The position numbers and the translations under genes were made by a program. A DNA stretch of 64,000 bases, taken from contig NZ_JBNGOT010000001.1 in NCBI RefSeq assembly GCF_050589705.1, positions 310,001-374,000 on the forward strand. The letters are read 5' to 3'. The notes below the pieces were generated by a model. The model was given only the letters and a program-made list of their open reading frames with translations, searched no databases and was not told where the DNA came from. The number at the start of each line of letters is the position of its first letter. The first letter of the stretch is position 1. The stretch comes from Sunxiuqinia rutila (GTDB lineage Bacteria > Bacteroidota > Bacteroidia > Bacteroidales > Prolixibacteraceae). Of the stretch, positions 33,567-41,159 are shown one piece after another.

Positions 33567-34925
33567 ATGGGGAACAAAGAGTTAATTCAGAAGCTAAAGG
33601 ACAGTCATCACAATAAAGTGAAATTTGCGGTGGCTGACATTGACGGAATTTTGCGGGGGAAAACCATTAGCAAAGACAAGTTTTTGGAAGCGGCAGAAGG
33701 AAGTATGGGCTTCTGTGATGTGGTTTTTGGCTGGGATTCCAACGATAAAGTTTACGATAATGTGCAGATGACCGGTTGGCATACGGCCTATCCCGACGCC
33801 CGGGTTCAGCTTGATTTGAGCAGCTACCGGAAAGTTCCCTGGGATGGCGATTTGCCTTTCTTTTTGGCTGACTTTAGTGGCGATGAGCTTGCAGGCAAAG
33901 CCGCCTGTCCGAGGAGTTTACTGAAACGGGTGCAGCAAATGGCTTCGGATATGGGGTTTGCCGGAGTCTTCTCCGAGGAGTTTGAGTGGTTTAACTTTTT
34001 AGGTACTCCCAATAATTTGGTGGCCCAAAATTATTCGGAATTAAAGCCGATTTCTCCCGGAATGTTTGGCTACTCCATGTTGCGCCCCAGTCAGTATCAA
34101 TCTTTTTTCAACGACCTGTATAACGATTTGGAATTGTTTGATGTCCCCTTGGAGAGTATTCATACTGAAACCGGGCCGGGAGTTTACGAAGCTGCCATTC
34201 GTTATGACGAGGTGCTGCGCTCGGCAGATAAGGCGGTTTTGTTTAAGAACAGTGTGAAAGAGATTGCTTATCGGCATGGGATTGTGGCTAGTTTTATGGC
34301 AAAATGGAATGAAGAACTGCCGGGCTGTAGCGGGCACATTCATCAAAGTATATGGGATCGCCATCAGAAAAAGAACCTGTTCTATTCCGGAGATCCCAAG
34401 GCTCCCATGAGTTCGCTGATGGAAAGTTACCTGGCCGGACAGTTGTATTGCATGTCTTTTCTTTTGCCAATGTATGCACCTACTGTAAATAGTTATAAGC
34501 GCCTGCGCGAAGGGGCCTGGGCGCCAATAACCGCGAGCTGGGGATTTGACAACCGGACAGTGGCGGTGCGGGTGATCAATGGAGAGGCCCGGACAACCCG
34601 GCTGGAAATGCGTTTGTCGGGTGCTGATGCCAACCCTTATTTGGCCATGGCTGCCTCGCTGGCTTCGGGCTTGTATGGGATTCAGCAGGAAATGAAGCTG
34701 ACCATACCGGCTACTGGTGGCAATGAATATGCTCAGCATGAGCGCGAGCATCTGCCGGCTAATTTGATGGACGCAACGCAGAAAATGAAAGAGTCGGACG
34801 TGGCCCGGAGTTTATTGGGCGATGATTTTGTGGCGCATTTTACAGCAACCCGCGAGTGGGAATGGCGCGAATTTATGCGTGCGGTAACGGATTGGGAGAT
34901 AAAAAGGTATTTCGAAATTATTTAG
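33567..34925 (+). CDS. Glutamine-synthetase-like amidoligase (GlnA/PuuA-type)
   Basis: A 452-residue member of the GS superfamily. The short N-terminal beta-grasp part (VKFAVADIDGILRGKTISKDKFL) is like that of PuuA and other gamma-glutamyl-amine ligases rather than housekeeping GSI. The catalytic part has FSEEFEWF, TETGPGVYEAAIRYDE, GCSGHIHQS, APTVNSYKRLREGAWAP and TRLEMRLSGADANPYLAM, so ATP, metal and glutamate sites are kept. Housekeeping GS is already supplied by types II and III next door. This one therefore probably joins glutamate, or a similar acid, to another amine (inference). It starts a plus-strand row with a kinase (43 bases on) and a HAD protein. Confidence 0.8.
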   Translation: MGNKELIQKLKDSHHNKVKFAVADIDGILRGKTISKDKFLEAAEGSMGFCDVVFGWDSNDKVYDNVQMTGWHTAYPDARVQLDLSSYRKVPWDGDLPFFLADFSGDELAGKAACPRSLLKRVQQMASDMGFAGVFSEEFEWFNFLGTPNNLVAQNYSELKPISPGMFGYSMLRPSQYQSFFNDLYNDLELFDVPLESIHTETGPGVYEAAIRYDEVLRSADKAVLFKNSVKEIAYRHGIVASFMAKWNEELPGCSGHIHQSIWDRHQKKNLFYSGDPKAPMSSLMESYLAGQLYCMSFLLPMYAPTVNSYKRLREGAWAPITASWGFDNRTVAVRVINGEARTTRLEMRLSGADANPYLAMAASLASGLYGIQQEMKLTIPATGGNEYAQHEREHLPANLMDATQKMKESDVARSLLGDDFVAHFTATREWEWREFMRAVTDWEIKRYFEII

Positions 34926-34968
34926 AAATCCGTCTTTCTGATTACTTTTGGAAAGCTCAGAAAAAGAA

Positions 34969-36018
34969 ATGACTATGCAGACGCTCGATTATTTTCAGGT
35001 TATACGACGGGCCTGGCGCGAATTTGATGACCGGCACGAAATCAAAGGGATTTTTGATGTGAGTGCCCATGTCTCAACCAATCAGGTATACAAAATCTCC
35101 TTTTACGAACGGCAGCCTGTGTTTGCCAAGCTAACAGAGTATGGCAATTTTGAGCATTTCAAGGAAGATCATGTCATCATTAACAACCTGGCCAATAACC
35201 TGGAGGCGCCGTATGAGAATTTCCTGGCACGGTCGCTGGTTAAACGCAATGATTTATTCATCTACCGTTATTTTGAACAGGAGAAGTGTGCTTGGGTTGT
35301 TTTCTATAATCCCATCAAAATAAAAGACAAGATGCCCCGCCGGCTGGAGGATAAAAATATCCGGAAGCTTGGGCGTGAGTTGGCCCGTTTTCACAAGGCC
35401 TGTTCCAATGTCAGCAACCAGTTGCCAAGTGCTTCCAAAACCGTGGTGACCGACATTCATCGTTTGATGCGAAATGTGGACACCGGAAAGTTCTGCGGAA
35501 ACCAGCAGCAAAAGGATTTGATCAAGCGGCAGTGCGATCAGTTTCTCTTTCGGGCCGACAAGGTGAATTATTCAACCGAAATTGAAACGATTCCTGTTTT
35601 TGTGGACTGGAACATCGGGAATTTTTCGGTTCGCGGCGATGGTAAGTTTTATTCGCGATGGGATTACGATTGGTTTCGGGAGTCAACCCGCGTGATGGAC
35701 TTTTATTTTTTTAGCCGGGTGGTTTCCGATGTCGGCGACCGTACGGTGTTTAGTTATAAGATTGATACCTTGATGGAAGATCGTTTTCTGATGTTTCTGA
35801 AGGAATATCATCGGATTTATCCGTTAAACGAGTCCGAAGTTCGCCTGATCAAGGAAGCTTACCGCTTTTTTATTCTCAATTATGTAATTAAAGATGGTAC
35901 CCATTTCTTTTTGCCCTCCTATGCCCGAAAGTTGCAGAAAGAAGCTTATGACTTATATATTCCGACTATTGATACCAACTTTAATATTGACAAGCTTTTG
36001 AAAGCATTAAAATTGTAA
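34969..36018 (+). CDS. Aminoglycoside-phosphotransferase-fold small-molecule kinase
   Basis: I start it at the ATG at 34969; another ATG lies two codons on, and a TTG 21 bases upstream is less likely. The 349-residue protein fits the APH/choline-kinase fold. An N-lobe with VYKISFYERQPVFAKLTEYGNFEHF carries the expected ATP-binding Lys. The catalytic loop is V212-D213-W-N-I-G-N218, where most APH enzymes have H-x-D, and the metal site is W-D232-Y-D234. DKMPRRLEDKNIRKLGRELARFHKAC is the hinge-to-helix region of the family. It probably phosphorylates a small alcohol or amino-alcohol; the substrate is unknown. The HAD gene follows by six bases, which supports a joint pathway. Confidence 0.7.
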   Translation: MTMQTLDYFQVIRRAWREFDDRHEIKGIFDVSAHVSTNQVYKISFYERQPVFAKLTEYGNFEHFKEDHVIINNLANNLEAPYENFLARSLVKRNDLFIYRYFEQEKCAWVVFYNPIKIKDKMPRRLEDKNIRKLGRELARFHKACSNVSNQLPSASKTVVTDIHRLMRNVDTGKFCGNQQQKDLIKRQCDQFLFRADKVNYSTEIETIPVFVDWNIGNFSVRGDGKFYSRWDYDWFRESTRVMDFYFFSRVVSDVGDRTVFSYKIDTLMEDRFLMFLKEYHRIYPLNESEVRLIKEAYRFFILNYVIKDGTHFFLPSYARKLQKEAYDLYIPTIDTNFNIDKLLKALKL

Positions 36019-36024
36019 TGTCGT

Positions 36025-36873
36025 ATGAAAACAAGAGATTTTAGAAGCGTAGCGACCAAGTATAAAGCGGTTTTTTTTGATGCTTTTGGAGTCTTGAAAA
36101 ATCATAAAGGGATTATTCCCGGGGTTGAGAATACCTTCGATTTTCTGGATGAAAAAGGAATTGACTACTATGTGCTAACCAATGATGCTTCCCGCAGTCC
36201 GGAGGAGTTGGCTCGTATTTACCAAATCAATGGTATACCGGGCATAACAACGGATAAGGTTATTTCGTCGGGCATGCTGGCGCACGACTGGTTGAAGTTG
36301 AAAATTAAAAGAGGACGGGTGGCTTATCTGGGGACTGAGCAGTCGGCTCATTATATAGAACTGGCAGGTTTGGAAACCTTGCCGATCAGTCAGCTGGATT
36401 TGAAAGACGTTGATGATGTGCAGTGCTTGGTTTTTCTGGATGATGAAGGGTTTGACTGGAACAATGATATCAACAAGGTGGTCAACCTGCTGCGGAAAAA
36501 ATCCATGTCGGTGATTGTGGCCAATACCGATATTAACTACCCGTTGAACCGGACCGATATTGCGATAGCTATTGGTGGTATTTCCGATATGGTGGAGGAA
36601 ATTTTAGGACGGCACTTCATTCGCTTTGGAAAACCCGATGCTCAGATGTTTATGTTTGCCTATGAAAAGGCCTGCAAGAAACAGGCCTTGAATCGTGATG
36701 ATATTCTGATGGTTGGCGATACTTTGCTGACAGACATCATGGGAGGCAACAAATTTGGGATGGACACCATGTTGGTTTTGTCCGGGAATACCTTGCCGGA
36801 GAATGCAAAAATGAAAATCCGTTCCACCGGAATTATTCCAACTTATGTGTGTGATTCGGTGGCCAGTTTCTAG
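36025..36873 (+). CDS. HAD-superfamily protein, class IIA (NagD-like)
   Basis: A 282-residue HAD protein. Motif I is VFFD19-A-F21-G-V-L: the nucleophile Asp is kept but the usual second Asp (D-x-D) is Phe. Motif II is LTNDASRS, motif III FGKPDAQMFMFAYEKA, and motif IV MVGDTLLTDIMGGNKFGMDTMLVLSGN, all typical of class IIA with a large C2 cap. Members with a hydrophobic residue at D+2 are known among haloacid dehalogenases and some class IIA proteins, and ordinary phosphatase activity cannot be assumed. It follows the kinase by six bases and converges with the aminotransferase gene 17 bases away. An opposing phosphatase or a phosphosugar role is speculative. Confidence 0.8.
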   Translation: MKTRDFRSVATKYKAVFFDAFGVLKNHKGIIPGVENTFDFLDEKGIDYYVLTNDASRSPEELARIYQINGIPGITTDKVISSGMLAHDWLKLKIKRGRVAYLGTEQSAHYIELAGLETLPISQLDLKDVDDVQCLVFLDDEGFDWNNDINKVVNLLRKKSMSVIVANTDINYPLNRTDIAIAIGGISDMVEEILGRHFIRFGKPDAQMFMFAYEKACKKQALNRDDILMVGDTLLTDIMGGNKFGMDTMLVLSGNTLPENAKMKIRSTGIIPTYVCDSVASF

Positions 36874-36890
36874 TTTCGCTTTATTCTTAC

Positions 36891-38018
36891 TTAAGCCGAA
36901 CAGCAAGAAGTAGCAATCTCCTGCAGGGCATCAACCAATAGCTGGTCTTTGTCGGGGCCTTGTGAAGCTACCCGAATGTGATATTGATCCAGTCCGATTT
37001 TATTGCTGCAATCGCGTACATACAATCCATACTTTTCCAGCAGTTGCATTTGGAGATCAAAAGCTTTCAGTTCAAATTCAATTTTCAGCAGGATGAAATT
37101 ACTTCCGGTCGGGTATATTTTGTAGCCATCCAGTTGTTTCAGTTTTTGGTGCAGTTCCCGAATGTCCTGAATAACACGCAAGCGTGTTTCGTGGTAAATT
37201 GGGCTGGTGTTTTTAAGTTGCAGTAAAAAATACTCTGCAATCGAATTGATGTTCCAGATGGGAAGCGCTTCCTGAATGGTTTTCAGAAAAAACGGGTTGG
37301 AGGTACAAATATAGCCGAGTCGCAAGCCCGGAACACCGCAGTGTTTGCTCATGCTTCGCACAATAATCAGATTTTTGAACTGGTGGACCTCGTTCAGCAG
37401 GCTCGGAATTTGTTCGTCCGAAAAATCAATAAACGATTCGTCAAGTAAAATTAGTTTCAGCTCTTTCATTTCGGTCAGGAATTGCCGTAGTTCGTCGGTG
37501 TGCATCAGTTGCCCGGTGGGGTTGCCGGGATTGATGATTAGTGCCGCGCTGACCTTGTTTTTTCGAATCCAACGGGCATAGTCCTGTAGGTTGAGCTGGT
37601 AGTCTTTTTTCGGATCAAGTTGGTAGAGCTTGGCGGCATCGGCACTGCGAAGTTTTTCAATGTATTCGCTAAAGGTAGGGATGGGGATGGCAATGTCATC
37701 AATCAGGTATTTTTCAACAATGGTGATAAGTTCGGTGGCTCCGTTTCCCAGAAACAGGGTTTCCGCATCCAATTGCAGCACTTCGGCCAGGGTTTGCCGG
37801 GCCAGCTTGGGGTTGCTCGACGGATAGGCTTTGATGATGGTATTTAGCTTGGTTTTTAGTTCATCCAGCATTTCATCGGTGGGGTAGTAAGGGTTGGCAA
37901 TGAAGCAAAAGTCGATGACTTGGTCGAGTTGTTCTTCGCCTACCATATCGATTAAGGCCGGTGAGTGAGAGGTTTCCGTGAAAAGTTGTCTGTTGATCTT
38001 GATTTGCTGTTGTTGCAT
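36891..38018 (-). CDS. Class I/II PLP-dependent aminotransferase, HisC/CobD-like
   Basis: A 375-residue fold-type I PLP enzyme. Visible motifs are LFLGNGATELI (cofactor phosphate region), ALIINPGNPTGQL, LILLDESFIDFSD (cofactor Asp) and IIVRSMSKHCGVPGLRLGYI with the Schiff-base Lys. These resemble histidinol-phosphate aminotransferase and threonine-phosphate decarboxylase (CobD). It is not next to his or cobalamin genes, so neither role is supported by context. It is convergent with the HAD/kinase/GS-like row and may supply or consume the same metabolite (inference). The Cys pair at its end (SCCSA) is unexplained. Confidence 0.85.
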   Translation of the reverse strand: MQQQQIKINRQLFTETSHSPALIDMVGEEQLDQVIDFCFIANPYYPTDEMLDELKTKLNTIIKAYPSSNPKLARQTLAEVLQLDAETLFLGNGATELITIVEKYLIDDIAIPIPTFSEYIEKLRSADAAKLYQLDPKKDYQLNLQDYARWIRKNKVSAALIINPGNPTGQLMHTDELRQFLTEMKELKLILLDESFIDFSDEQIPSLLNEVHQFKNLIIVRSMSKHCGVPGLRLGYICTSNPFFLKTIQEALPIWNINSIAEYFLLQLKNTSPIYHETRLRVIQDIRELHQKLKQLDGYKIYPTGSNFILLKIEFELKAFDLQMQLLEKYGLYVRDCSNKIGLDQYHIRVASQGPDKDQLLVDALQEIATSCCSA

Positions 38019-38079
38019 GGCGTGAAATTTGACCCCAAAAGTAAATAAACCAGACGGGCTAAAATGCAGAAGATAAAAA

Positions 38080-38107
38080 AAAAGCTGCCCGGGGGAGGAC
38101 AGCTTTT
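38080..38107 (-). terminator. Terminator of the type II glutamine synthetase gene
   Basis: AAAGCTG (38081-38087) and CAGCTTT (38100-38106) form the stem, extended by an imperfect GC part. A nine-T run follows on the minus strand. Confidence 0.85.
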
Positions 38108-38127
38108 TTTGTGCGATTGTATTTAGC

Positions 38128-39147
38128 CTAAAGTTTGGCCACTGCTTTGTGTGTTGTTTTAATAATCACGGCAGCAATTTTGTAAGGATCCCCGTTTGAG
38201 GCAGGGCGACGGTCTTCCAGGCGGCCTTTCCATCCATCTTCAACTGTTCCTACCGGAATACGGATAGAGGACCCGCGGTCGGAAACACCGTAACTGAAGT
38301 CGGTAATGGCTGCTGTTTCGTGAAGACCGGTTAAGCGCTGGTCGTTGTAAGCACCGTAAACATCGATGTGTGCCTTGATGTTTTTTCCGAATTCTTCGCA
38401 GATGGCAACGAATACGGCTTTGTCGCCACAGGTTCTCATTAAGCCATTGGAGAAATTCGCGTGCATGCCAGAGCCGTTCCAGTCCAGTTCTTTGCCAAGA
38501 GGTTTGGGGTGCCAGTCAACAACGATGCCGTATTTTTCAGCGGTTCTTTCCAGGAAGTAACGCGCCACCCAGATCTGATCGCCTGCGTTGTGCGCGCCTT
38601 TGGCGAAAATCTGAAATTCCCACTGTCCGGCAGCCACTTCCGCGTTGATTCCTTCTACGTTCAGGCCGGCTTCCAGACAAATGTCGAAGTGTTCTTCAAC
38701 AATGTCACGGCCAAATGCTTTGTCTCCGCCAACACCGCAATAGTAAGGGCCTTGAGGGGCCGGATAGCCATCAGCCGGAAATCCAAGGGGTTTGTTGGTT
38801 TTAGGGTCCATCAGGAAATATTCCTGTTCGAAGCCAAACCAAAAATCTTCGTCTTCTTCTTCAATATGAGCTCTTCCATTGGAATCATGAGGTGTGCCAT
38901 CCGGGTTCAGTACTTCTGTCATGACGACATAGGCATTGTTGCGGTCGGGGTCTGGAAAAATGGCAACGGGTTTTAATAATAAATCCGAAGAGCCTCCTGT
39001 TGCTTGCTGTGTTGATGAGCCATCAAATGACCATACAGGACAATCTTCCAGTTTCCCACTAAAGTTTTCTGCAATTCTTGTTTTCGCCCTTAGGCTTTGC
39101 GTCGGCTTGTATCCATCCAACCAAATGTATTCCAGTTTTGATTTCAT
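38128..39147 (-). CDS. glnII: Glutamine synthetase type II (eukaryote-like)
   Basis: A 339-residue enzyme of the short, eukaryote-like GSII class. It begins YIWLDGYKPTQSLRAKTRI, then VWSFDGSSTQQATGGSSDLLLKP, FGFEQEYFL, GVGGDKAFGRDIVEEHFD, NAEVAAGQWEFQI, LDWNGSGMHANFS, and RLTGLHETAAITDFSYGVSDRGSSIRIP. Each block aligns by eye with the animal and plant enzyme. It condenses glutamate and ammonia using ATP. GSII in bacteria is a minority form. Its coexistence with GSIII suggests differential regulation by nitrogen supply (inference). Two TAnnTTTG-like boxes lie upstream on the minus strand (39198-39205 and 39217-39224). Confidence 0.95.
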   Translation of the reverse strand: MKSKLEYIWLDGYKPTQSLRAKTRIAENFSGKLEDCPVWSFDGSSTQQATGGSSDLLLKPVAIFPDPDRNNAYVVMTEVLNPDGTPHDSNGRAHIEEEDEDFWFGFEQEYFLMDPKTNKPLGFPADGYPAPQGPYYCGVGGDKAFGRDIVEEHFDICLEAGLNVEGINAEVAAGQWEFQIFAKGAHNAGDQIWVARYFLERTAEKYGIVVDWHPKPLGKELDWNGSGMHANFSNGLMRTCGDKAVFVAICEEFGKNIKAHIDVYGAYNDQRLTGLHETAAITDFSYGVSDRGSSIRIPVGTVEDGWKGRLEDRRPASNGDPYKIAAVIIKTTHKAVAKL

Positions 39148-39600
39148 TTTGTTATGAATTTTGAGTTAACGATATGTTTTTGTCAATGATCCTAGGTCAA
39201 AAGTAGAGTCATGGATCAAAAATACGCATAAGTTGCCAACATTTTGTAATAATGTTAATATTAAATTCACATAAGTGGAATGTATTTGTGTTATCCCCTG
39301 TTTTGGGGAGGGGTGTTATTGTGGAGATGGCTTGTTTTGTTGTTTGTGGGTATTAATAATAGGGGGTGTCCTGTTCTTTGTGTTCTGTTTCGTGGTTGGT
39401 GGTCCCTTTTTTAGATAGGTTTGGGGCTTTGGGGATGCGGTCGTTTTTGTAATCAAAAAAAATATTTTTGCAGAAGAATGGGTTATTATTTCTTCTCATT
39501 GCGTAATTTTAATTGTTTGCTCCGAACTGATGGGGTGGATGTCAATAACAATGAGATTTATAAACGATGAAAACTTACAACCCGATAAATTTTAGTAAAA
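39148..39600. other. 453-base divergent regulatory region between the type II GS gene and tldD
   Basis: On the minus strand TACTTTTG (39198-39205) and TATTTTTG (39217-39224) are candidate -7 boxes for the GS gene. On the plus strand TATTTTTG (39463-39470) may serve tldD, giving a leader of about 125 bases. The middle (39290-39440) is strongly G/T-rich on the plus strand and contains AGGGGGTGT at 39361. No ORF is convincing. Confidence 0.45.
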
Positions 39601-41127
39601 ATGAGAAACATTGACCGAAGAAAATTTTTGAAATCTTCCGGTTCGGCTGTCGCAGGAAGCATGATGTTGCCTGCTTTTATTCAGTCGTGTCAGGGTACGC
39701 CCCTGTCGGTTGAAGTTCAGGCCTACCTGGATCATTTCGGGATAGACCTTCATTTGTTACAAAAAGTGACAGATAAAGCACTGAGCAAAGGCGGTGATTA
39801 TGCCGACCTGTTTTTTGAGCACAAAACAATGAATATTTTGGCATTGGAAGACGGCAAGGTGAACAGGGCCTTTTCCAATGTTGACTTTGGTGTAGGCATT
39901 CGGGTGTTGAAGGGAGACCAAACCGGTTTTGCTTATTCTGAGACCATTACACCTGAGGCTTTGATGAAGGCGGCGAATACGGCAGCCAATATTGCCAGCG
40001 GATCCAAAAATATTCCGGCGCAGGAAATTGTTGAAGCTTTCCCATCCGATTACTATGGAATCAATCGCTCGTGGGAGGAGGTGACGGTTCCGGAAAAAAT
40101 TCCGTTTATTCAACGGCTGAATGATCAGATTTTTGCGCTGGACAACCGCGTTTCCAAGGTGAATGCGAACTTGTCTGACGAGTCAGCCTATGTGTTGTTC
40201 TATAGTTCGGAAGGGGTTTTGAGCTACGACTACCGTCCGCTGGTTAGTCTGGGTGCTTTCTGTGTGATGGAGCAAGACGGACAAATTGAAAATGGCTACA
40301 GCTCGCGTTCTTTCCGTAAAGGATTTGAATTTTTACAGGACGACCTGATTGAATTGGTTGCCAGAGAGGTAGTTGACCGTACGAGTTTGCTGTTTGAAGC
40401 CACCAAGCCCAAGGCCGGCGAAATGCCTGTGGTGATGGGGGCCGGTGGTTCCGGTATTTTGCTGCATGAAGCCATCGGGCATACGTTCGAGGCCGATTTT
40501 AACCGCAAGGGCACTTCCATTTTTGCTGATAAAATGGGTAAGAAGGTAGCTGAAAGCTTTGTCAATATTATTGATGACGGCACCCTGCCTGACAATCGGG
40601 GATCATTGAACCGCGATGATGAAGGAAATCCGACCGAGAAAACCTACTTGGTGAAAGATGGTGTTTTGAATAGTTACATCCACGACCGGATTAGTGCCAA
40701 GCACTACCAGGTGAATCCAACAGGAAATGGAAGGCGCGAATCGTTCCGGCACGTTCCTTTGCCCCGAATGCGGGCAACTTATATGGAGACGGGTCCTCAT
40801 ACCCGCGAGGACATCATTACCAATGTAAAGCAAGGCATTTACGTGGACAACTTCAGCAATGGCCAGGTGAAAATTGGCGCCGGCGACTTTACATTCTTTG
40901 TGAAGTCGGGTTACCTAATTGAGAATGGCAAGCTGACCCAACCCATTAAAGATATCAATATCATAGGTAATGGGCCGCAGGCGCTGGCAGATATTACCAT
41001 GTGTGCTGATGATTACTTGATTGATAACGGAACCTGGACCTGCGGAAAAGGAGGTCAGTCAGTTCCGGTTACCTGTGGTCTTCCAACGGTTTTGGTTAAA
41101 AAGCTGACGGTTGGAGGTATGAGTTAA
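39601..41127 (+). CDS. tldD: TldD-family metalloprotease subunit with Tat-type lipoprotein signal
   Basis: A 508-residue TldD. The zinc motif is HExxxH, H289-E-A-I-G-H294, within LLHEAIGHTFEADFNRKG. The C-terminal part has TMCADDYLIDNGTWTCGKGGQSVP, as in TldD. Residues 1-30 read NIDRRKFLKSSGSAVAGS with a Cys at about 30, a twin-arginine signal with a possible lipidation site, which is unlike the cytoplasmic enzyme of E. coli. TldD/TldE act together on unfolded or leader-bearing peptides (microcin B17, CcdA). The partner gene follows by five bases. Export of only one partner would be odd, so location is uncertain. Confidence 0.92.
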   Translation: MRNIDRRKFLKSSGSAVAGSMMLPAFIQSCQGTPLSVEVQAYLDHFGIDLHLLQKVTDKALSKGGDYADLFFEHKTMNILALEDGKVNRAFSNVDFGVGIRVLKGDQTGFAYSETITPEALMKAANTAANIASGSKNIPAQEIVEAFPSDYYGINRSWEEVTVPEKIPFIQRLNDQIFALDNRVSKVNANLSDESAYVLFYSSEGVLSYDYRPLVSLGAFCVMEQDGQIENGYSSRSFRKGFEFLQDDLIELVAREVVDRTSLLFEATKPKAGEMPVVMGAGGSGILLHEAIGHTFEADFNRKGTSIFADKMGKKVAESFVNIIDDGTLPDNRGSLNRDDEGNPTEKTYLVKDGVLNSYIHDRISAKHYQVNPTGNGRRESFRHVPLPRMRATYMETGPHTREDIITNVKQGIYVDNFSNGQVKIGAGDFTFFVKSGYLIENGKLTQPIKDINIIGNGPQALADITMCADDYLIDNGTWTCGKGGQSVPVTCGLPTVLVKKLTVGGMS

Positions 41128-41159
41128 TAAGCTTGAATTCATCAGAAAAATGGTATAAA

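Noticed and set aside
33567..34925. Calling the GS-like gene a third housekeeping glutamine synthetase
   Set aside because: The N-terminal part resembles PuuA-type ligases and two true glutamine synthetases flank it, so a specialised amidoligase is more likely.
36891..38018. Calling the aminotransferase hisC or cobD
   Set aside because: Motifs fit both, but no histidine or cobalamin genes are nearby, so a symbol would be a guess.
39290..39440. G-rich stretch as a G-quadruplex
   Set aside because: The G runs are mostly too short and unevenly spaced for a canonical quadruplex motif.
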